64,000 nt of DNA from Hysterangium stoloniferum (GCA_015178975.1 WHVD01000236.1:39087-103086), one strand, 5' to 3'. Shown: positions 10,832 to 23,558, counted from the first letter of the stretch. Notes: generated from the sequence alone by a model not told the origin. Numbers and translations are program-made.

Positions 10832-12555
10832 CGACAGCAATGCCATGGACCGGTGCGTAGTGCGATAAGCGATGATCAATCAGAGCTTCCTTGCATCGAA
10901 AAACGCGTTTTGTCGGGGTGTATTTCGTCGCCGACAGAACCGCATCGTCCTCCACTACCCCAATCCCCGTCCGCGAAATAGATGGGCTTCCAACAAGCCA
11001 GTCGCGTTAGCCTTCACCGAGCCCGCCGCCGCCGGCGCTTCCTGGTAGTCAGTGCACCCATGTGCTCGAGGCTACCCACACGAGGTAGGCATGGACTGTT
11101 GTACAATCCGTGATGACCCCCCTTTGGTGGAAACTCCGGAAGGCCTCGTCGCGATGAATATAGTTTGCGGGACAACCCTGAGCTTCTGGAGCTCGACGCC
11201 AGACGTCGTTTGCGCCATTGCTTCTGGTTCTGGTTCGTTCGACCGTGTAGTAAACCTAGATCATGTCAGTCTCATATGTCGACCAGTTTCCTTGATATAT
11301 CTCACCTTGATAGCACATTGGAAAGTTTAATGATATAGTCACGAACTGCTAAAAGTTTGATCTCGTCAGTAGAAGTCATCCCAAGCTTTTGAAGCTTGGA
11401 GATATTAGCTTTATCCCTGTATTATCATTCAGGAATAGAACAGATAGAATAACTGGTCACATACTCTTCTGCCCGGTGTGCATCTGTACGAGTGGTTCCT
11501 GACTTTCTATTGGATATCAAAGTCTCCCTGGGCGTCTCAGTCTTCCGGAACGGTCTTGCCTTTTGAGCTTTGAGCTTTCCAGAAAATATTTTTATCGGCT
11601 TTCATCGCCCAAAGCACTGCCGCATCGAACACTTGGGGTGAAAGCTGTATGAAAGATGTGGTGAGCTGATAGATATAGGAGCAATTTGTAGTGATCCAAT
11701 AACATACAGGAGTTTTCAACGTTAAAAGGAGACTTCCTCGCTTATACTTCGCAGATCCGAACGCAAGAAATGTTTTAAAGAAGGATATAGTATACACCAG
11801 ACTTCTGCTGAGGGCAACCTCTTCGTTGCTCCTGCAATAAATGCGGAGGCGCCTAAATTTCCTTGAATGTTATTCGTATTCAACAAAATACTGGCAGGAC
11901 ACACCTTCTCTGATCCATATATTCAAATGATAAAGGAAGCCCAAAGTAGCACTCATGAGTTCCCACAGACGCATTCTTTGGAAAAGACCCAGTTCACAAA
12001 GACTTGTCAACGAAGTGAGAACACGAGCGACAACAGTTTCTCCATCGTCTTCAAAGAACAGCACTTGTCAATAAAAGACATTAAAGGAGGAAAATAGTTT
12101 TACCAGATAAAGCTTGGATCATCAATGGAAATAAGCTTCGACCGCCAACACACGCCGCAACATCAACAATCGTCTCGAAAAATGCCTACCGCAGAAGCCA
12201 ATCTCGATCATTGAGATATGTGATCATGTGCCCCGAGCAATACATCATTAGTATTCTGCCGTCCAAGGAAAACACAGAGCGAAGAGACGTTAATATGTAC
12301 AGTGCGTTTCACGACACTGAGTCGATCAATAATGAAAGTAATAAGTCTTGAATGGATGATTGTAAGTCTTGTAGACTGGCATCGTAAGAAACCTAGATAA
12401 AGACGCATCTGAGCATCAAAAAGGACAGAAATACTATTTTCTCTCACCTCGTGAAGTGCATTTGGATCATCAATGGAAATAAGTTTCAACCGCCAGCACA
12501 CGCCACAACATCAACAATCGTCTCTAAAAATGCCTACCGCAGAAGCCAATCTCTA
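10832..12555 (-). pseudogene. VPS15-like fragment, copy A (HEAT region to start of WD40), rearranged
   Basis: Vps15 is the kinase-like regulatory subunit of the Vps34 PI3-kinase complex: N-terminal kinase, HEAT repeats, WD40 propeller. Reading minus, I see HEAT pieces (VSSLCVFLGRQNTNDVLLG, VVARVLTSLTSLCELGLFQ, MRLWELMSATLGFLYH, SAEVWCILYPSLKHFLRSD), the linker VFDAAVLWAMKADKN, and the start of the propeller (near 10832-10855, ending in GIAVA). The kinase domain is absent. Frames shift between pieces. An internal 92-bp segment is repeated (12114-12205 and 12462-12553), and about 270 nt present in copy B are missing near 11055. It is the inverted partner of the copy at 59925-63330. Family identity is inferred from remembered conservation. 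Confidence 0.8.
12114..12553. repeat. 92-bp direct repeat inside VPS15 copy A
   Basis: TTGGATCATCAATGGAAATA begins both 12114-12205 and 12462-12553, and the two stay closely similar for about 92 bp. Copy B has the segment once. The second unit sits exactly at the junction with the flanking repeat DNA (12554 onward). Confidence 0.85.
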
Positions 12556-12699
12556 ATGATCATGAGGACACAAAATCAAGATAATAAATTAATAATACCC
12601 ATATCACTTGCATTAATGTTCGCAAGCCTGCATTTCCAACAATATTACAGAGCAGACAGAAACAGCTTGTTTGAAACATTGTAGCGGGTGGCAGTCAAT

Positions 12700-13352
12700 A
12701 ACATGGTCATGTGACGTGGGCCCTGGAGCGCGCGAAGGCTCGCTCTCTGAGCCTTTGGCGCAAAGACTGGCTTGGCCTCCCCCACACCAATGCTGCCGCC
12801 ATTTCACTACACAAACCTCCCGCCCTGCACCTCTCGAAGTTCCACAAGGAATACGGAGGGCCCCACCGCACTCACACCCGCATCATCCAGGCCATCACGG
12901 GCCATGTATTCTACGGTGCCTACTGCCACCGTTTTCTCCCCGACCTCCCATCATCCTGCCCCTGCGGCACATCACCCATTCAGTCCCGCCTTCACATATT
13001 AACCGAGTGCCCCCTCTACGAGGAACACCGCCACCTCCTGCTCGCCGCCTCTCAGGACCTGTCCCCCTCCGCCATCCCCAGAACCCACAAAGGAATCACC
13101 CCCCTAGCAAAGTTCATCGACGCCTCCAACACCTTTGGCAAGTCGTAGCCCCCCCTTTTGGTCCCCATCTCTCCCTTCCGCCCCTTTCCCCCTCCTTACA
13201 ATTGACCCTCATACCCACACCTACTCGCCCCGGCATCTACATACATTTATCTACCTACCCTTAGGGTCCCTGTTCCCAACCGCTATGTATCTTAGTTATG
13301 CGATGCGGTATATAAATGTATTAAAAAGAAAAGAAAAAACATGGTCATGTGA
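12700..13352 (+). mobile_element. 5'-truncated LINE with 15-bp target duplication
   Basis: AACATGGTCATGTGA occurs at 12700-12714 and again at 13338-13352. Between them is GC-rich DNA ending in an A-rich tail (AAAAAGAAAAGAAAAA), the form of a 5'-truncated non-LTR insertion. About 143 codons are open to 13148. They encode the C-terminus of a LINE polyprotein with the zinc-binding pattern CPCG...HILTECPLYEEHR, typical of Tad/I-clade elements. The uninterrupted site is seen at about 59760-59800 in block B. Confidence 0.9.
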
Positions 13353-15365
13353 TTGAACCGTGTATCATGCTCTAGCATTACTTACTCTCATTTCCTTCCT
13401 TGAACTGTCTCTTACAACTTTCTTTCTTACCACCATGTTAACTCAATATGACTCAATTTAATTGCCACACCACTTCAGTCTTCTCTCCAACTGAACTAGG
13501 CCCAGTGGCCACGACATTTAAGATGATTATTGGATGTTTTTTCAACCCCCATTTAGCATTTCTGAAGCTTTTCATTGCTTATCACTTACTTTATATAGCA
13601 TGAACCTAACCCTCCCTGCTCCCTCCTATGAGATCCCATATGGACCTACCTTACCCGCACCTACTGCTTCAAAAAGGACCTAGCCCAAGAAGGAAAAAAC
13701 GATGGAACTGTCAAAGACAATTACAGCATGTACAATTTTTTCATTGCGTTTGTCTCTGTGGTCTGACAAAACAAAAATAGTAATCTTAATGCACTAATTA
13801 CCTTAAAAGAGCACCTGGTACGACAGCAGCTGAGTTCAAGAAGGTTTTCAATAATATTAACAAGGAGACACGAAAGGTATGTCAATCGCGATTTAAACTT
13901 ATGAAATTTATGAAATTATGTCATCTTCTAGAAGTACGATGTGCTTGCTAAGGAACAAAGAAAAATTCTCATCGTTGTTGCCAACTAATCGATGCATAAA
14001 GTCAGACGTTTTTTCTTCATCTTTCACCTTAATCTCGCCTCACTAACTAAACGTCGTTTTTTTTTATAATAGATTCACTCACAAATATGTTTATTTCTCA
14101 AAAGATGAAAATCGGCAGAGCAGGAAATGGCGAGTATCCAGAGCTCAGATGGACACAGTAGACAGAATATACCAGAACAAATATGTATTATAGCAGAATT
14201 AATAATTAACTAGCAATTTAAAACATCTACAACATGCAATAGACCACCTCAGACCACACCAACTAGAGCTAGAAGCGCTCAGCATTTTGATTGAGTTTAC
14301 AAATTTCGGACAGAGAACGTGTCAGCAGAGAGCAGCAGATCTTCTGGAGAGTGGCCAAAATCTGGAAATATCTGGATCCAATCTGCTCTTCAGTTCTCAG
14401 CAGATTCCCATGGACAATAACCAGATCCTTCCAGAGGTTTTCACTGGGGTTCAATATGTCAGGCCCAGATGTACAGATATCCGTGCAATAGGCGTATTCT
14501 GCAATCTCTGTAGGTGAAATCTGCCCTAGGATTCCTGGGGGACAATGGTAGGCAATCTTACAATAAAGTCTTGGCCAGAGGATTTCCCAAAGAGACACAG
14601 GGGGAAAGGGGGGAGCACTGCACATAAGCAGAAGCCAAGTTCTACCCATCATCAGACTCCATGGCTGTTCTTTTCCAGTAACATCTATGGGGATGAGGGT
14701 GATCAAAAGCATTCATCATGGAGAGCCGAAGTTTGGCTTAAACATGCAGATAGTTATTTGGTGTTCATGATATATGTAGACTACAAGTGATAGATTCCGC
14801 CTTCGTCTTGTTGTATGGACGTCAACAAAACCCGATCCAGCAGGTTTCCCTGCTGGACTCGGTCCACGACTTGTCGGCTTCGGTGATCGTTGATCTCGGG
14901 TTGAAACCTCCCTCCCCTGACAGGTGTACTGGCCAACCGTATACTACCCACCATTGGGTCTCAAGATTCTCAGAGTTCGATGTTGGTCGGCACGAATCCA
15001 GTATCTTATCACTCCCTTCGGCTCTCAGGCTTAGTAGTAGACTCCTAATCGGTAATTCTGGATGGGCGAAACGGTAGCGGTAGCGATATCCCCCTGATGA
15101 GAGCTTTCGTCGGCCCGAAACCGTTATCCACCCTCTACCTTAGCTGACAAAGTTCGATCTTCGGAGACAACAGATTGCGGCGAGTGATAAGGTGGCGGTC
15201 TGCCCAGCGGCGCTCTGGTGGACGCTGGTGATCAGGCGTTGCCTTGGTCACTGTGCTATCTCGTCTAAGTATGACCAGGAGTGGAGATGTAGTCTTCGGT
15301 CGAGGAATTCCCGGAAAACAAATATCTTTATGCGGCCATACCAACCACAAGAAATAATTTGCTTC
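13353..15365. repeat. Block A flank: inverted copy of DNA at 53.3-56.7 kb
   Basis: Read as reverse complement, this stretch matches 53290-53577, 54602-54690, 54700-55196 and 55939-56735 in order. Differences are the insertions in block B (TRIM, MITE) and extra DNA here (about 14625-14990). An open frame at 14712-14269 (minus, 147 codons) covers the best-conserved part. It has ordinary composition but no family I recognise. Confidence 0.8.
13815..13985 (+). pseudogene. Two-exon gene fragment, block A copy
   Basis: In the phase EFKKVFNNINKETRK a GTATGT donor (13877) and CTAG acceptor (ending 13931) bound a 55-nt intron. Splicing gives ...KETRKKYDVLAKEQRK. The pattern resembles the last helix of an HMG box, but it is too short to assign. 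The inverted partner at 56100-56350 keeps the same intron length and phase, so the fragment was a real spliced gene once. Confidence 0.45.
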
Positions 15366-15559
15366 ACGAAGGTGAATCGGATCGTACACGTCCCGACTTC
15401 CAGAGTCCAGAGTAAAACCCTGTCTAATAGCCGATATCATTAATTATTTTCTTCACATAGTCTCGGATCCACGAAATTTTTGATACGGGACGACACGGAG
15501 GGGGAACCCCAGGGTGTTGTGTGCGTAATGTGTAAAGTATGCCAACATAAATAGCCGTT

Positions 15560-16253
15560 CTTTTTGATAGTATTGTAGCCACCCATGGCTTAGGTGGTAA
15601 CCGAGAAAGCTCCTGGGCAACACTTTCTGGCTTCGAGATTTTCTTCCGCGTGACCTCCCTAACACAAGAATCGTAACCTATGGCTACGATTCGGCGAGAG
15701 CCAGTGTGCAGCTGTCGGTTCGAGCTATACGCGACCATGCGGATGATCTCATCAACCAACTTGCGAAGGATAGGCGAAATTCAGAGAGCAGGTAACGTTC
15801 CTTTCACTGTACGCAATGTATTGTCTTATATATTAAGATAGGACCGCTGGATCATTGTCGTGGCGCATGGCCTAGGAGGAATTATTCTCAAATTTGTATG
15901 TGCAATCAGTGCCTTTCCTTGAACATAATTCACATAAAATAAAATACATCGAAGGTCCTAATTATCGCGAATAAAGCGCGTGCTCAATATTTAGTAGAGC
16001 GCGGGTCAATCGCGGATAATGCTCTTGCTCAAATAGTAGAGCGATGTCAATCGCCACATCAACGACCGGCCTTGTTTTCTTGGGAACTCCATATCAAATA
16101 TTAGATAATATTGATTTAATTCTTGTTCTCCTTAATATTCCATCTCGACTACGGCCCACAAACAAGAAGTTAGCGCAACATCTCACGGCAACATCAAATG
16201 CGTGGGAAAACCGACTCGCTCAGTTTTGTAGTCATCCTCCGTTTTGGAATTGA
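15560..16253 (+). pseudogene. Decayed alpha/beta-hydrolase domain of the fungal NLR N-terminal type
   Basis: Pieces in order: IVATHGLGGNRESSW (oxyanion-loop region), LPRDLPNTRIVTYGYDS (about 15640-15690), SVQLSVRAIRDHADDLINQL, then, after an intron-like gap, WIIVVAHGLGGIILKF in place of the usual GHSLGG nucleophile elbow. ANKARAQYLVERGSIADNAL and STTGLVFLGTPY follow. This order matches DUF676/PGAP1-like domains that precede NACHT or ankyrin modules in fungi. Frames shift at least twice, the nucleophile Ser appears replaced by Gly, and no downstream NACHT or repeat domain is visible. An isolated dead domain. Confidence 0.65.
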
Positions 16254-16789
16254 ACTTGGACATGCTGGTATAGGTTTTATAGAGGCCAATCGCTCTCACA
16301 TTGTCGAAGCCAGGAACATTTTCCGCATTAACTATAATCCGACGTGTCAGGTTATTCATTTATAATAAAGGGAATATAACCTATCGCTTCTGGCAACCTT
16401 TGCAGATTAGGTTAGGATCAATGCATAGAATGAGGCTGTAGGGTACGGTCAAGCAATGAAATTATATGGACAAGTACGTGGATACCGAGGTCGGGAGGGT
16501 CATCACTACTGCCATGTAGGAATGGCATGATATCTCTCAAGACACCTATACATGGAACCACAAAGCAACAAGGTGTATTGAGATGTGGGTGGTGAGTTGC
16601 AAACAGGTGTTCGGATTTGGTTTAAAAAGTAGGCTGAAGCAATGTTACACCACAGCACGTGTCTTGTGAAAGCGTCAGGTGGTCAACCGGGAAGAATAAT
16701 CAACTAATAAACCCTCCCCATCATTATATATGGTCGTATCATGCCTGATTAAATCAAATGTGAACTTTAGTCTGTTACATACTATTTGC

Positions 16790-17235
16790 TTGTTTCAAAA
16801 TACTGGAGCACCCCAACAGTTCATGTGAGGGTGCAACAAATAAGTTGAAGCCAAGCTCCACTTGTCCTGTAGAACCTAGTTAGGTATGTTCTAACTTTAT
16901 GGACCCCCAGAGCCCATCCTATTTATCCCTAGAAACCCCCCTTGTTTAGACTTTAAGAACCTTCAACCTTAGACTTAGGGCTCCAATTATTAGGTAAGTG
17001 TTGATTGACTTATAGATTTTCTTGCTTGTTTGAAATACTGGAGCACCCAGACAGTTCAGATGAGGATGCAACACATAAGTTGAAGCCAAGCTCAACTTGT
17101 CTTCAGAACTGGACCCAGTTAAGTATGTACAGACCTCCCAGTCTTCTGCCTACTCTCCCCTTGTTCCCAACACCTTAACAATTCCTAACAATACAAGTCT
17201 TAACAAACCCAACCTAAGTGCTCATTGGTTATTAT
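16790..17235. repeat. Two tandem ~235-bp LTR-like units
   Basis: ATACTGGAGCACCC starts both units (about 16800 and 17035), followed in each by the box ATAAGTTGAAGCCAAGCTC (boxes at 16830-16854 and 17065-17089). The units then diverge. They look like tandem debris of the TGTTA-type LTR families seen elsewhere in the window. Confidence 0.55.
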
Positions 17236-17740
17236 TAGGGTTAGTTAATGGCTTATGTCACCAGTCCGAATATTGAGGTTGGCCAATAGTTCACAGAGAA
17301 TTTTCATATTATAATTACTCCAAAATGAACTTCAAAAAAATTCAACTATTTCAAGATGATGCATGAAAGCTTTCTGGGAGTACCCTGTACCCACAAATAT
17401 CTTTTATTAGCCTATGCAGCTTGAGCACCAGACAATCACTTCTGGTAAGCATTAACAAACCTGGGTGGTTAGCATATTGAAAAAATCGTAAGAATAAGAA
17501 TAAACATTAGGGAAGCATAAGGTGTGCCACGGAAGTTGTACTTTCCTGTCTCCCACTCCAAAGTAGCTGTGAGAGCAGTACATTTTCAATGGCCACCCTA
17601 TACAATCTTCGTTTTAACTTTGTGTTTTCAGTAATGGAGTTTTTTTCTCTACTATCCCACAGGTTGAGCCTGTGAATGGCACATCGGGAACAACGCCATA
17701 GACGAACACTTCCCTTGGGGAGCTAACTCACCCGAAGGCT

Positions 17741-18546
17741 GAGAAAAATGAAAATGTTCCGTGAGATTTATGTACATTATTTTAATGGACTCTAATGGAG
17801 GACGATGAATTCACGGAACATGTCCTTGCGTCACAGAAGGCGGGTTTTCAAACGTGTCTAATTATCCAATCACAACTCCGACGTAAAAATACAAGGCAGA
17901 ATTTTTGTATCTTATTTATTGAGAAACGTTCAACTTCACACTAGACCCAGACTCACGTGATTCCTCCGGACCGCGATAACCAAGGTGTAACGACAAACGT
18001 GGCGACCCATCGATCTATCCTTCATCACGCCAGAGAGTCTTCACCGTGGACGTGTAGTATCCGGGTGGCTCTATCTGTGAGTGCTGACGAAGTTCTCGTT
18101 GTATCCCAATGCCTCTCGTAAAACCCGGAAGTCTCTGAGGTCAAGTTGCCTCTTGCGCTCCTCTTCTTTTCCCGGGTCACAGGGATAACTTCCGGGTTTT
18201 ACGAGAGGCATTGGGATACAACGAGAACTTCGTCAGCACTCACAGATAGAGACCCCAGATACTATATATGCACGGTGAAGACTCTGGCATGATGAAGGAT
18301 AGATCGATGGGTCACACACTTTGGTTATCGCGGTCTGGGGGAATCACGTGGGTCTCGGTCTAGTGCGAAGTTGAATGTTTCTCCATAAATAAGATACAAA
18401 AATCCTGCCATGTAGTTTTACTAGTAGACACGTTTGAAACAACCGCCTTCTGTAACGCAAGGACATGTGCCGTGAATTCATCGACCTCCATTAGAGGTCC
18501 ATTAAAATAATTTACATACATCTCATGTAACATTTTCATTTTTCTC
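17741..18546. repeat. Long inverted repeat, arms of about 0.36-0.39 kb
   Basis: 17741-18132 reads as the reverse complement of 18188-18546, with visible substitutions and small indels; the loop is 55 bp. The innermost parts are best matched (CTCGTAAAACCCGGAAGT against its complement). An 81-codon frame (18605-18360, minus) covers much of the right arm. No terminal motif or target duplication marks it as a known transposon. Confidence 0.85.
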
Positions 18547-19262
18547 ACCACGTGGCAGCTTTGGACCATCGTGGATGTGGACAGTCCCTGACCCTCCCGA
18601 CTCAAGACCTAGTGCTCGCAATACTCCAATACACCCCCTCGAGAGTAGAGGCTCGAAAATATATGCAAACGATCTGAAATGTGTGTGAGTTTGTGGGCTG
18701 GTGAGAAAGTCGCTCGCCATTGTCGTCGTCCTGTGTGATGCGCCTCGAAGTAAAATTCTTGATTTTCTTCTTCCAATTCGTCACCCCATCACCAACATTC
18801 CCTCGCCCATCCAGCTAATCACCCGGTTCAGCATTCCTCCAGTAGGGCTCTTCCGTCCCTCTGGCTCACGACGAGACCGCGATCGGCCGACGCCTGATTT
18901 TCCATTCCTTGCAGTCATCTGAATTGCTATGGACACTTGAGGAAGTGAGGCGAAATATTGCAAGGTTACTTGTACTTGCTATCAGTATGAATAGCCATAG
19001 GTAGCACCTCGGTGAAGGGTGATTGTTTTTATGGAAAATTACCGCACCAACCAAGAACGGACACGCCAAATACTCTGACTTCTAAGGATCTTACACAAAC
19101 CTAATTGTGCATGGTGTCAAAGCCTTTAAAAATCGTACGGGCATGGATTGGTCTCGCCCTTTAGTCGGCATGCATGGAACACATTACCCGATTAAGAGTA
19201 GTGCTGTTTTGACGGCCGGCCCTCCGATATCGGACCAGTCTGCGCGGATTAATCATTGACTC

Positions 19263-21450
19263 CGGGATGCGATGGCAATAACTTGGTTGGACGAGGTGGC
19301 TAACGGTTGACTATAAGCAAGAGTTCATGACAGTGGTTTTGAACAACCAACACCTCACAGACCAATCGTTGCAAGGAATCGATATCCGTTTCGTCCAATA
19401 TAGAATGATGTACAAAGTTTGAGAACGGCGTCATGAAATGCCATTTTACAAGCATGGCTAGACTAGTCGGTGACCTATCCTTGTCTCCCATCCTCTACTG
19501 GTCGATCAGCCTAAATCCCACACCAAGGAACGTCCGACACTACCCAATGAATGAAATTGAAGGAACATTCACTTGGCATGGGCGTCTGATCTGACGAGTC
19601 TTCAGCCTAGTTGATAGAAGACACAGACTGAGCAATATACACGTCCACTTACAGATATCGCCATATTATTGAACAAGTTCATGGCTTACTAAACCATAGA
19701 AACGAAAAGGACACTCACGATACTCAGGAGTCTGGAGAGCCGGGTCGGCGCTTATTTCTTTTGTTCTACTCAATGATGGTGCTGTGTCTGTGGATCGAAA
19801 TAGAATGGATTTTTCCCACTTGTAATATAATAATTGTCAGCATTTCAGCCCAGACGTCAAAGTTTCTTCTTCTGTGCAGACCAGAGATGTTGATATTTCG
19901 TGAGTTAAGTACGCGTCCAGTTGCAGATATGGCAACATGATTGAGTTAGTCCATGGTTTGTGAATATAAAGAGCCTTAAGCACTGTAATTTGTGACAAAA
20001 TAAATAATAAGCCATGTAAATGAAAAGGATACTTACAAAATGGATTCTTGTTTTTTCCCTCATTCTTGAGCCTGGCCGGCGCTTGTTTCCACATTGTCAT
20101 TCGATCCCATTACTGTCTTGTGGATGTACGTGAATAGAATTAGTAGAATTCGCCCCGTCAAAGTTTGATTATTGTTAATGTTGCAGCACAGACGTCGGAG
20201 TTGATCCTTTTGTACAGCACTCAGACGTTAATATTTCTCGAGAGTCGACATGAAGAGAAACTGAATCATCACCTTCTGTAGATTGCCGTTCATTATATCT
20301 CCCCTCTTTGTGAACCAATGGAGCATCATCACTCGAAAAAAACCAATCTGAAGTGGCAAGTTGTGATAAATAGCGTGAACTTGGGAGTGTCCTTGATGGT
20401 ATCGGAGGCATGTCTGCGATGATCGCGCATTCGAGCAAAGATCACAGGAAGGGACGATGCGTGAAGAAAAAATCCCGGAAGCCCATGTCCTTGTCATCGT
20501 ATACTATTGGAATATGTTCTGTAGAAATGGTATAAGTTTATAAGAAGGGGATAACTGAGCCACGGACCTAGCACCATACTAGGACAATTCACTTATTGAT
20601 CGTATCCAATTCTTGCAATGGCACCTCCGCGCGGCCGGCAACGCTTTGATGGTGGTGGTTTAGGTGGGGCAGGGGAGGGAGGTATATCTTGTTCTTGTTC
20701 TCTTAAAGTAGTAAGACTCTAGGTAAGTATACGATAGAATCAATAAACGAGACTATACGAGCCTAGAGCCGCGCCGCCTGATATTGCACTGTGCTGAACG
20801 TCTGCGTCCTATGTGATGCAGTTCCATGATCTTAGGTAAGTATATGATGGAGGTAACACATGACACTACACGAACTTAGCTGTGCAGTGCCATTAATATC
20901 TCCCAGCTCTTCCTCATCCTTGACATCCGAGTACTGGGCTGGCCTGTGAATTATCGTTCGCGGCCACTAGCAGAAGGTCCACATCAATCACAATATGAAT
21001 ACTAAGTCGACATCGTCGAATGCGTTTAAATTCGGAGCAGGAACATGTTCATGTTGGTTCTTCGACTCTGGGTCCAGATCCTTCAACGTGGTGAAGGGTA
21101 AGTGAAGGGATGATATGGGAATGGTTATAAGGGAGGGATAGATGGCGCGACCAAGGCGTAATAGGGGGATAGAAGAAATGCTTGCGAGACGCTGTAACAT
21201 AGCTGGATGATACAATAGCACGAGTAACAAGATAATAGGCAACAAAAAGTGTATGTCGCCCAAATCGGACTTGCCACTTTGAATATAGACCTGTGGCAAG
21301 AAATGCGTAATCATCTTCCTTTTATGACGCCTCAGGTGACACAGCATTAATAAAACCTTCAGAAGATGTAGTGACAAGGAAGGCTCACTAGATTGTGTTA
21401 ATGGTGAACTAGTGGCTTTTGGGCGAACGCCACGCGCGAGCTTCTGCAAT
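19263..21450 (-). pseudogene. Decayed relative of the 7-10.8 kb region
   Basis: Minus-strand exon YSDVKDEEELGDINGTAQ (about 20880-20935) corresponds to SDVKNQEAEAAKGIDGTGQ at 10719-10775. The G/A-rich stretch and donor at 20660-20730 match 10605-10660. The exon near 19380 matches one near 7140. An upstream exon (LKDLDPESKNQHEHVP..., about 21010-21090) shows what the 10.8-kb gene may have lost when it was joined to VPS15 DNA. Other pieces (20497-20175, 20100-19837) keep intron-like boundaries but no continuous frame. Confidence 0.45.
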
Positions 21451-21499
21451 AGGTCCGAATCGATGGATAGTCCCTAAACTTCATCTTATGTTTACAATT

Positions 21500-22440
21500 T
21501 AGTTATGCCAGCGCATTTTGTGGTTGCCATGAGTTATAGATATTGGCTGTGGCGTTTGGAACCCTAAGTACCCACATGTATCCATAGTAGTCCTTATCCA
21601 TAGTTTTGGATGTGGTCAATCTGAGTCTGAGTCTGAGTCTGAGTGGGATGCCTGCAGAGGATATGGGTTGTAGTACTTGGTCTAAGTGGTTAAGAAGGCA
21701 CAATCTGGAGGGGGATACCTGGTCCTAGATTGACTAGGTTTTGTAAGTCATCCAAAGATAGCTTTTCCATAAAAGTGACTTCGAGGTTTTCAGACCTGCA
21801 GGGTGGAAGTCATTGACATGCTCATCTTCAGAACAAACGAGAGGTGATTCAGGGCTGAAGATTTGTTCCTCTTCCAACTCAGAAAGGCTTTCTATCAAGT
21901 GGGCAATTTTAGTAGTGGTGGACTGCATGGTTTCTCTTTCAACACATGGTCGTGGTTTTTGGGCCCTTTTGTTAGCATTGTTGATCACACCAATGGTTTC
22001 TCACTTCCAATGTACAATGGTTGTATCATTATTCATCAACTTGCTCCACTGAGGGTGTTGAATTCTGGGCCCTTTCCCCTCCTTTTGCATAGCTAGTTGA
22101 GCATTTCTATGGCCTATCCTGCTGGTTGACACCTGCAAGGGACTGTCCATGAGAGATTCCTTGTCTTCTCTGGTTCAGAATACTCACAAAACATTATGGT
22201 AGGAAGTTGTCTAAGGTCAAAGGGGAAAAGTCTCTTCCTCCGATCCATTTCTCATCCCTTCTGCTGAATATTTCTTGTCTGCAAGTCTGGATTGGTTAAA
22301 AAATATACTTTCATTGGCAATGTCCTTGATAGGAAACCTGATCCCTAGAGGTTCTTGGGTGTCGGTCAGACCTTTGTGGTACTGACAATGAGGTTCTTAC
22401 CAATCTCCTTTCTCAATGAAGTCCTCATAGGTTATAGATA
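21500..22440 (-). mobile_element. Rearranged chromovirus fragments
   Basis: 21988-21734 (minus) reads TTTKIAHLIESLSELEEEQ..., matching ATKITHLVESLSRMEEERV in the larger element near 39150. A piece at 21640-21700 reads NHLDQVLQPISSAGIPL, the reverse-transcriptase segment seen near 38340. The pieces are out of order and short. Confidence 0.6.
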
Positions 22441-22737
22441 TGTATATACACCTCTGAATGCATTGTTTAATCTGAATTTCTCTTTGTTTCAGTGTAAGGT
22501 AGTTCTCTGGTCAAGAAGTATGTATAGATGAGAACAAAAATTGATTTGTTATCAATGTTATTTACTTGACCTTGTATGCTTAGTCTGTGAACTGCTTCAT
22601 ACAAACCTTTGATTGGCTGCCTCTTTGTTAGGAGTCTGTGTAGTGCACTTGTTGATTGAGACATAGTGAGAAATCTTGCCCATGTGCAGTGTATAGACCT
22701 TACACTGCAATTTGGTAATAGTTAGGTCCATTGTTGT

Positions 22738-23532
22738 TGTTAAGGGTGTGTACACGGAGGGTTTCCAGAGAAACCCAGTAGGACTTGGCTTCAGCTTATA
22801 GGCTGCACCCTCGCGAGATTGTCTTGTCCAATTTCAAATGGGCAGATGGGAATCCTGGGGAGTCTGGGCAGGGGTCATGGGTCAAGAGGTCGGGGAGTCG
22901 AGATAGATAAGTCAGAGGTTGAGTGATAGATGCATCGGAGCCTGTGGCCTCCGACTAGTAAAAGCGGTGTGATTCAAAGAGGAATTTAGAGCAGAAAATA
23001 TACTAGATTACTGGGGAGAATCAAAGCTGATTTTCTGACTGGATTGTATGTACAACATCTGCCAGACTATAGACTCTGGAATGAATAACATACCAAATCC
23101 AGTAAAAATGAAAACAATACTAACAAACATAAAATGAGATAAATAAACACCAAACTTGGTGTTAGGAACGGGATGGAACAGAGTGGAGTCTGAATCATGA
23201 CAGGTCATAAAACCATAATGGGAATGGAGCGGGAGTGGAGTCTGAATTGTGACAGGTCATTTGACTATAACGGGAATGGGGCTCAGTTAGAGGGCTGACA
23301 GGTTTTCCGAGTGGGGTCCGGTGACTGATGTGTGGGACAGGGTCAGAGATAGACAGGGATGGAGTCTGGCAGGTATTCCAGTGACTGATACATGAAGGAA
23401 TGAAGTCAAACATGGACAAGTCTGACATATGGAGTCCGGCAGGAATTCCAGTAAACTGACAATTGGTGTGTATAGGGTGTGGGTGCATATAAGTTAGTGC
23501 CCGGGAGTCCCACTGGAATTCCGGTCATAACA
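22738..23532 (-). mobile_element. Solo LTR, 795 bp, target duplication GTTGT
   Basis: Begins TGTTAAGGG and ends CATAACA. GTTGT lies immediately outside on both sides (22733-22737, 23533-23537). It is an inverted copy of the LTR at 45545-46348 and contains the shared box at 22785-22809. No internal retroelement sequence adjoins it, so it is the product of LTR-LTR recombination. Confidence 0.92.
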
Positions 23533-23558
23533 GTTGTCCACATCCCATTGTTGCTTAC

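Noticed and set aside
10849-10862. ATG at about 10850 (minus) as start codon of the module gene
   Set aside because: The stretch is homologous to the Vps15 propeller (GIAVAPDH in copy B), and the frame does not reach the next exon.
13135-13356. Frames overlapping the 3' end of the LINE
   Set aside because: They are out of phase with the zinc-binding frame, which ends at 13148, and run into the A-rich tail.
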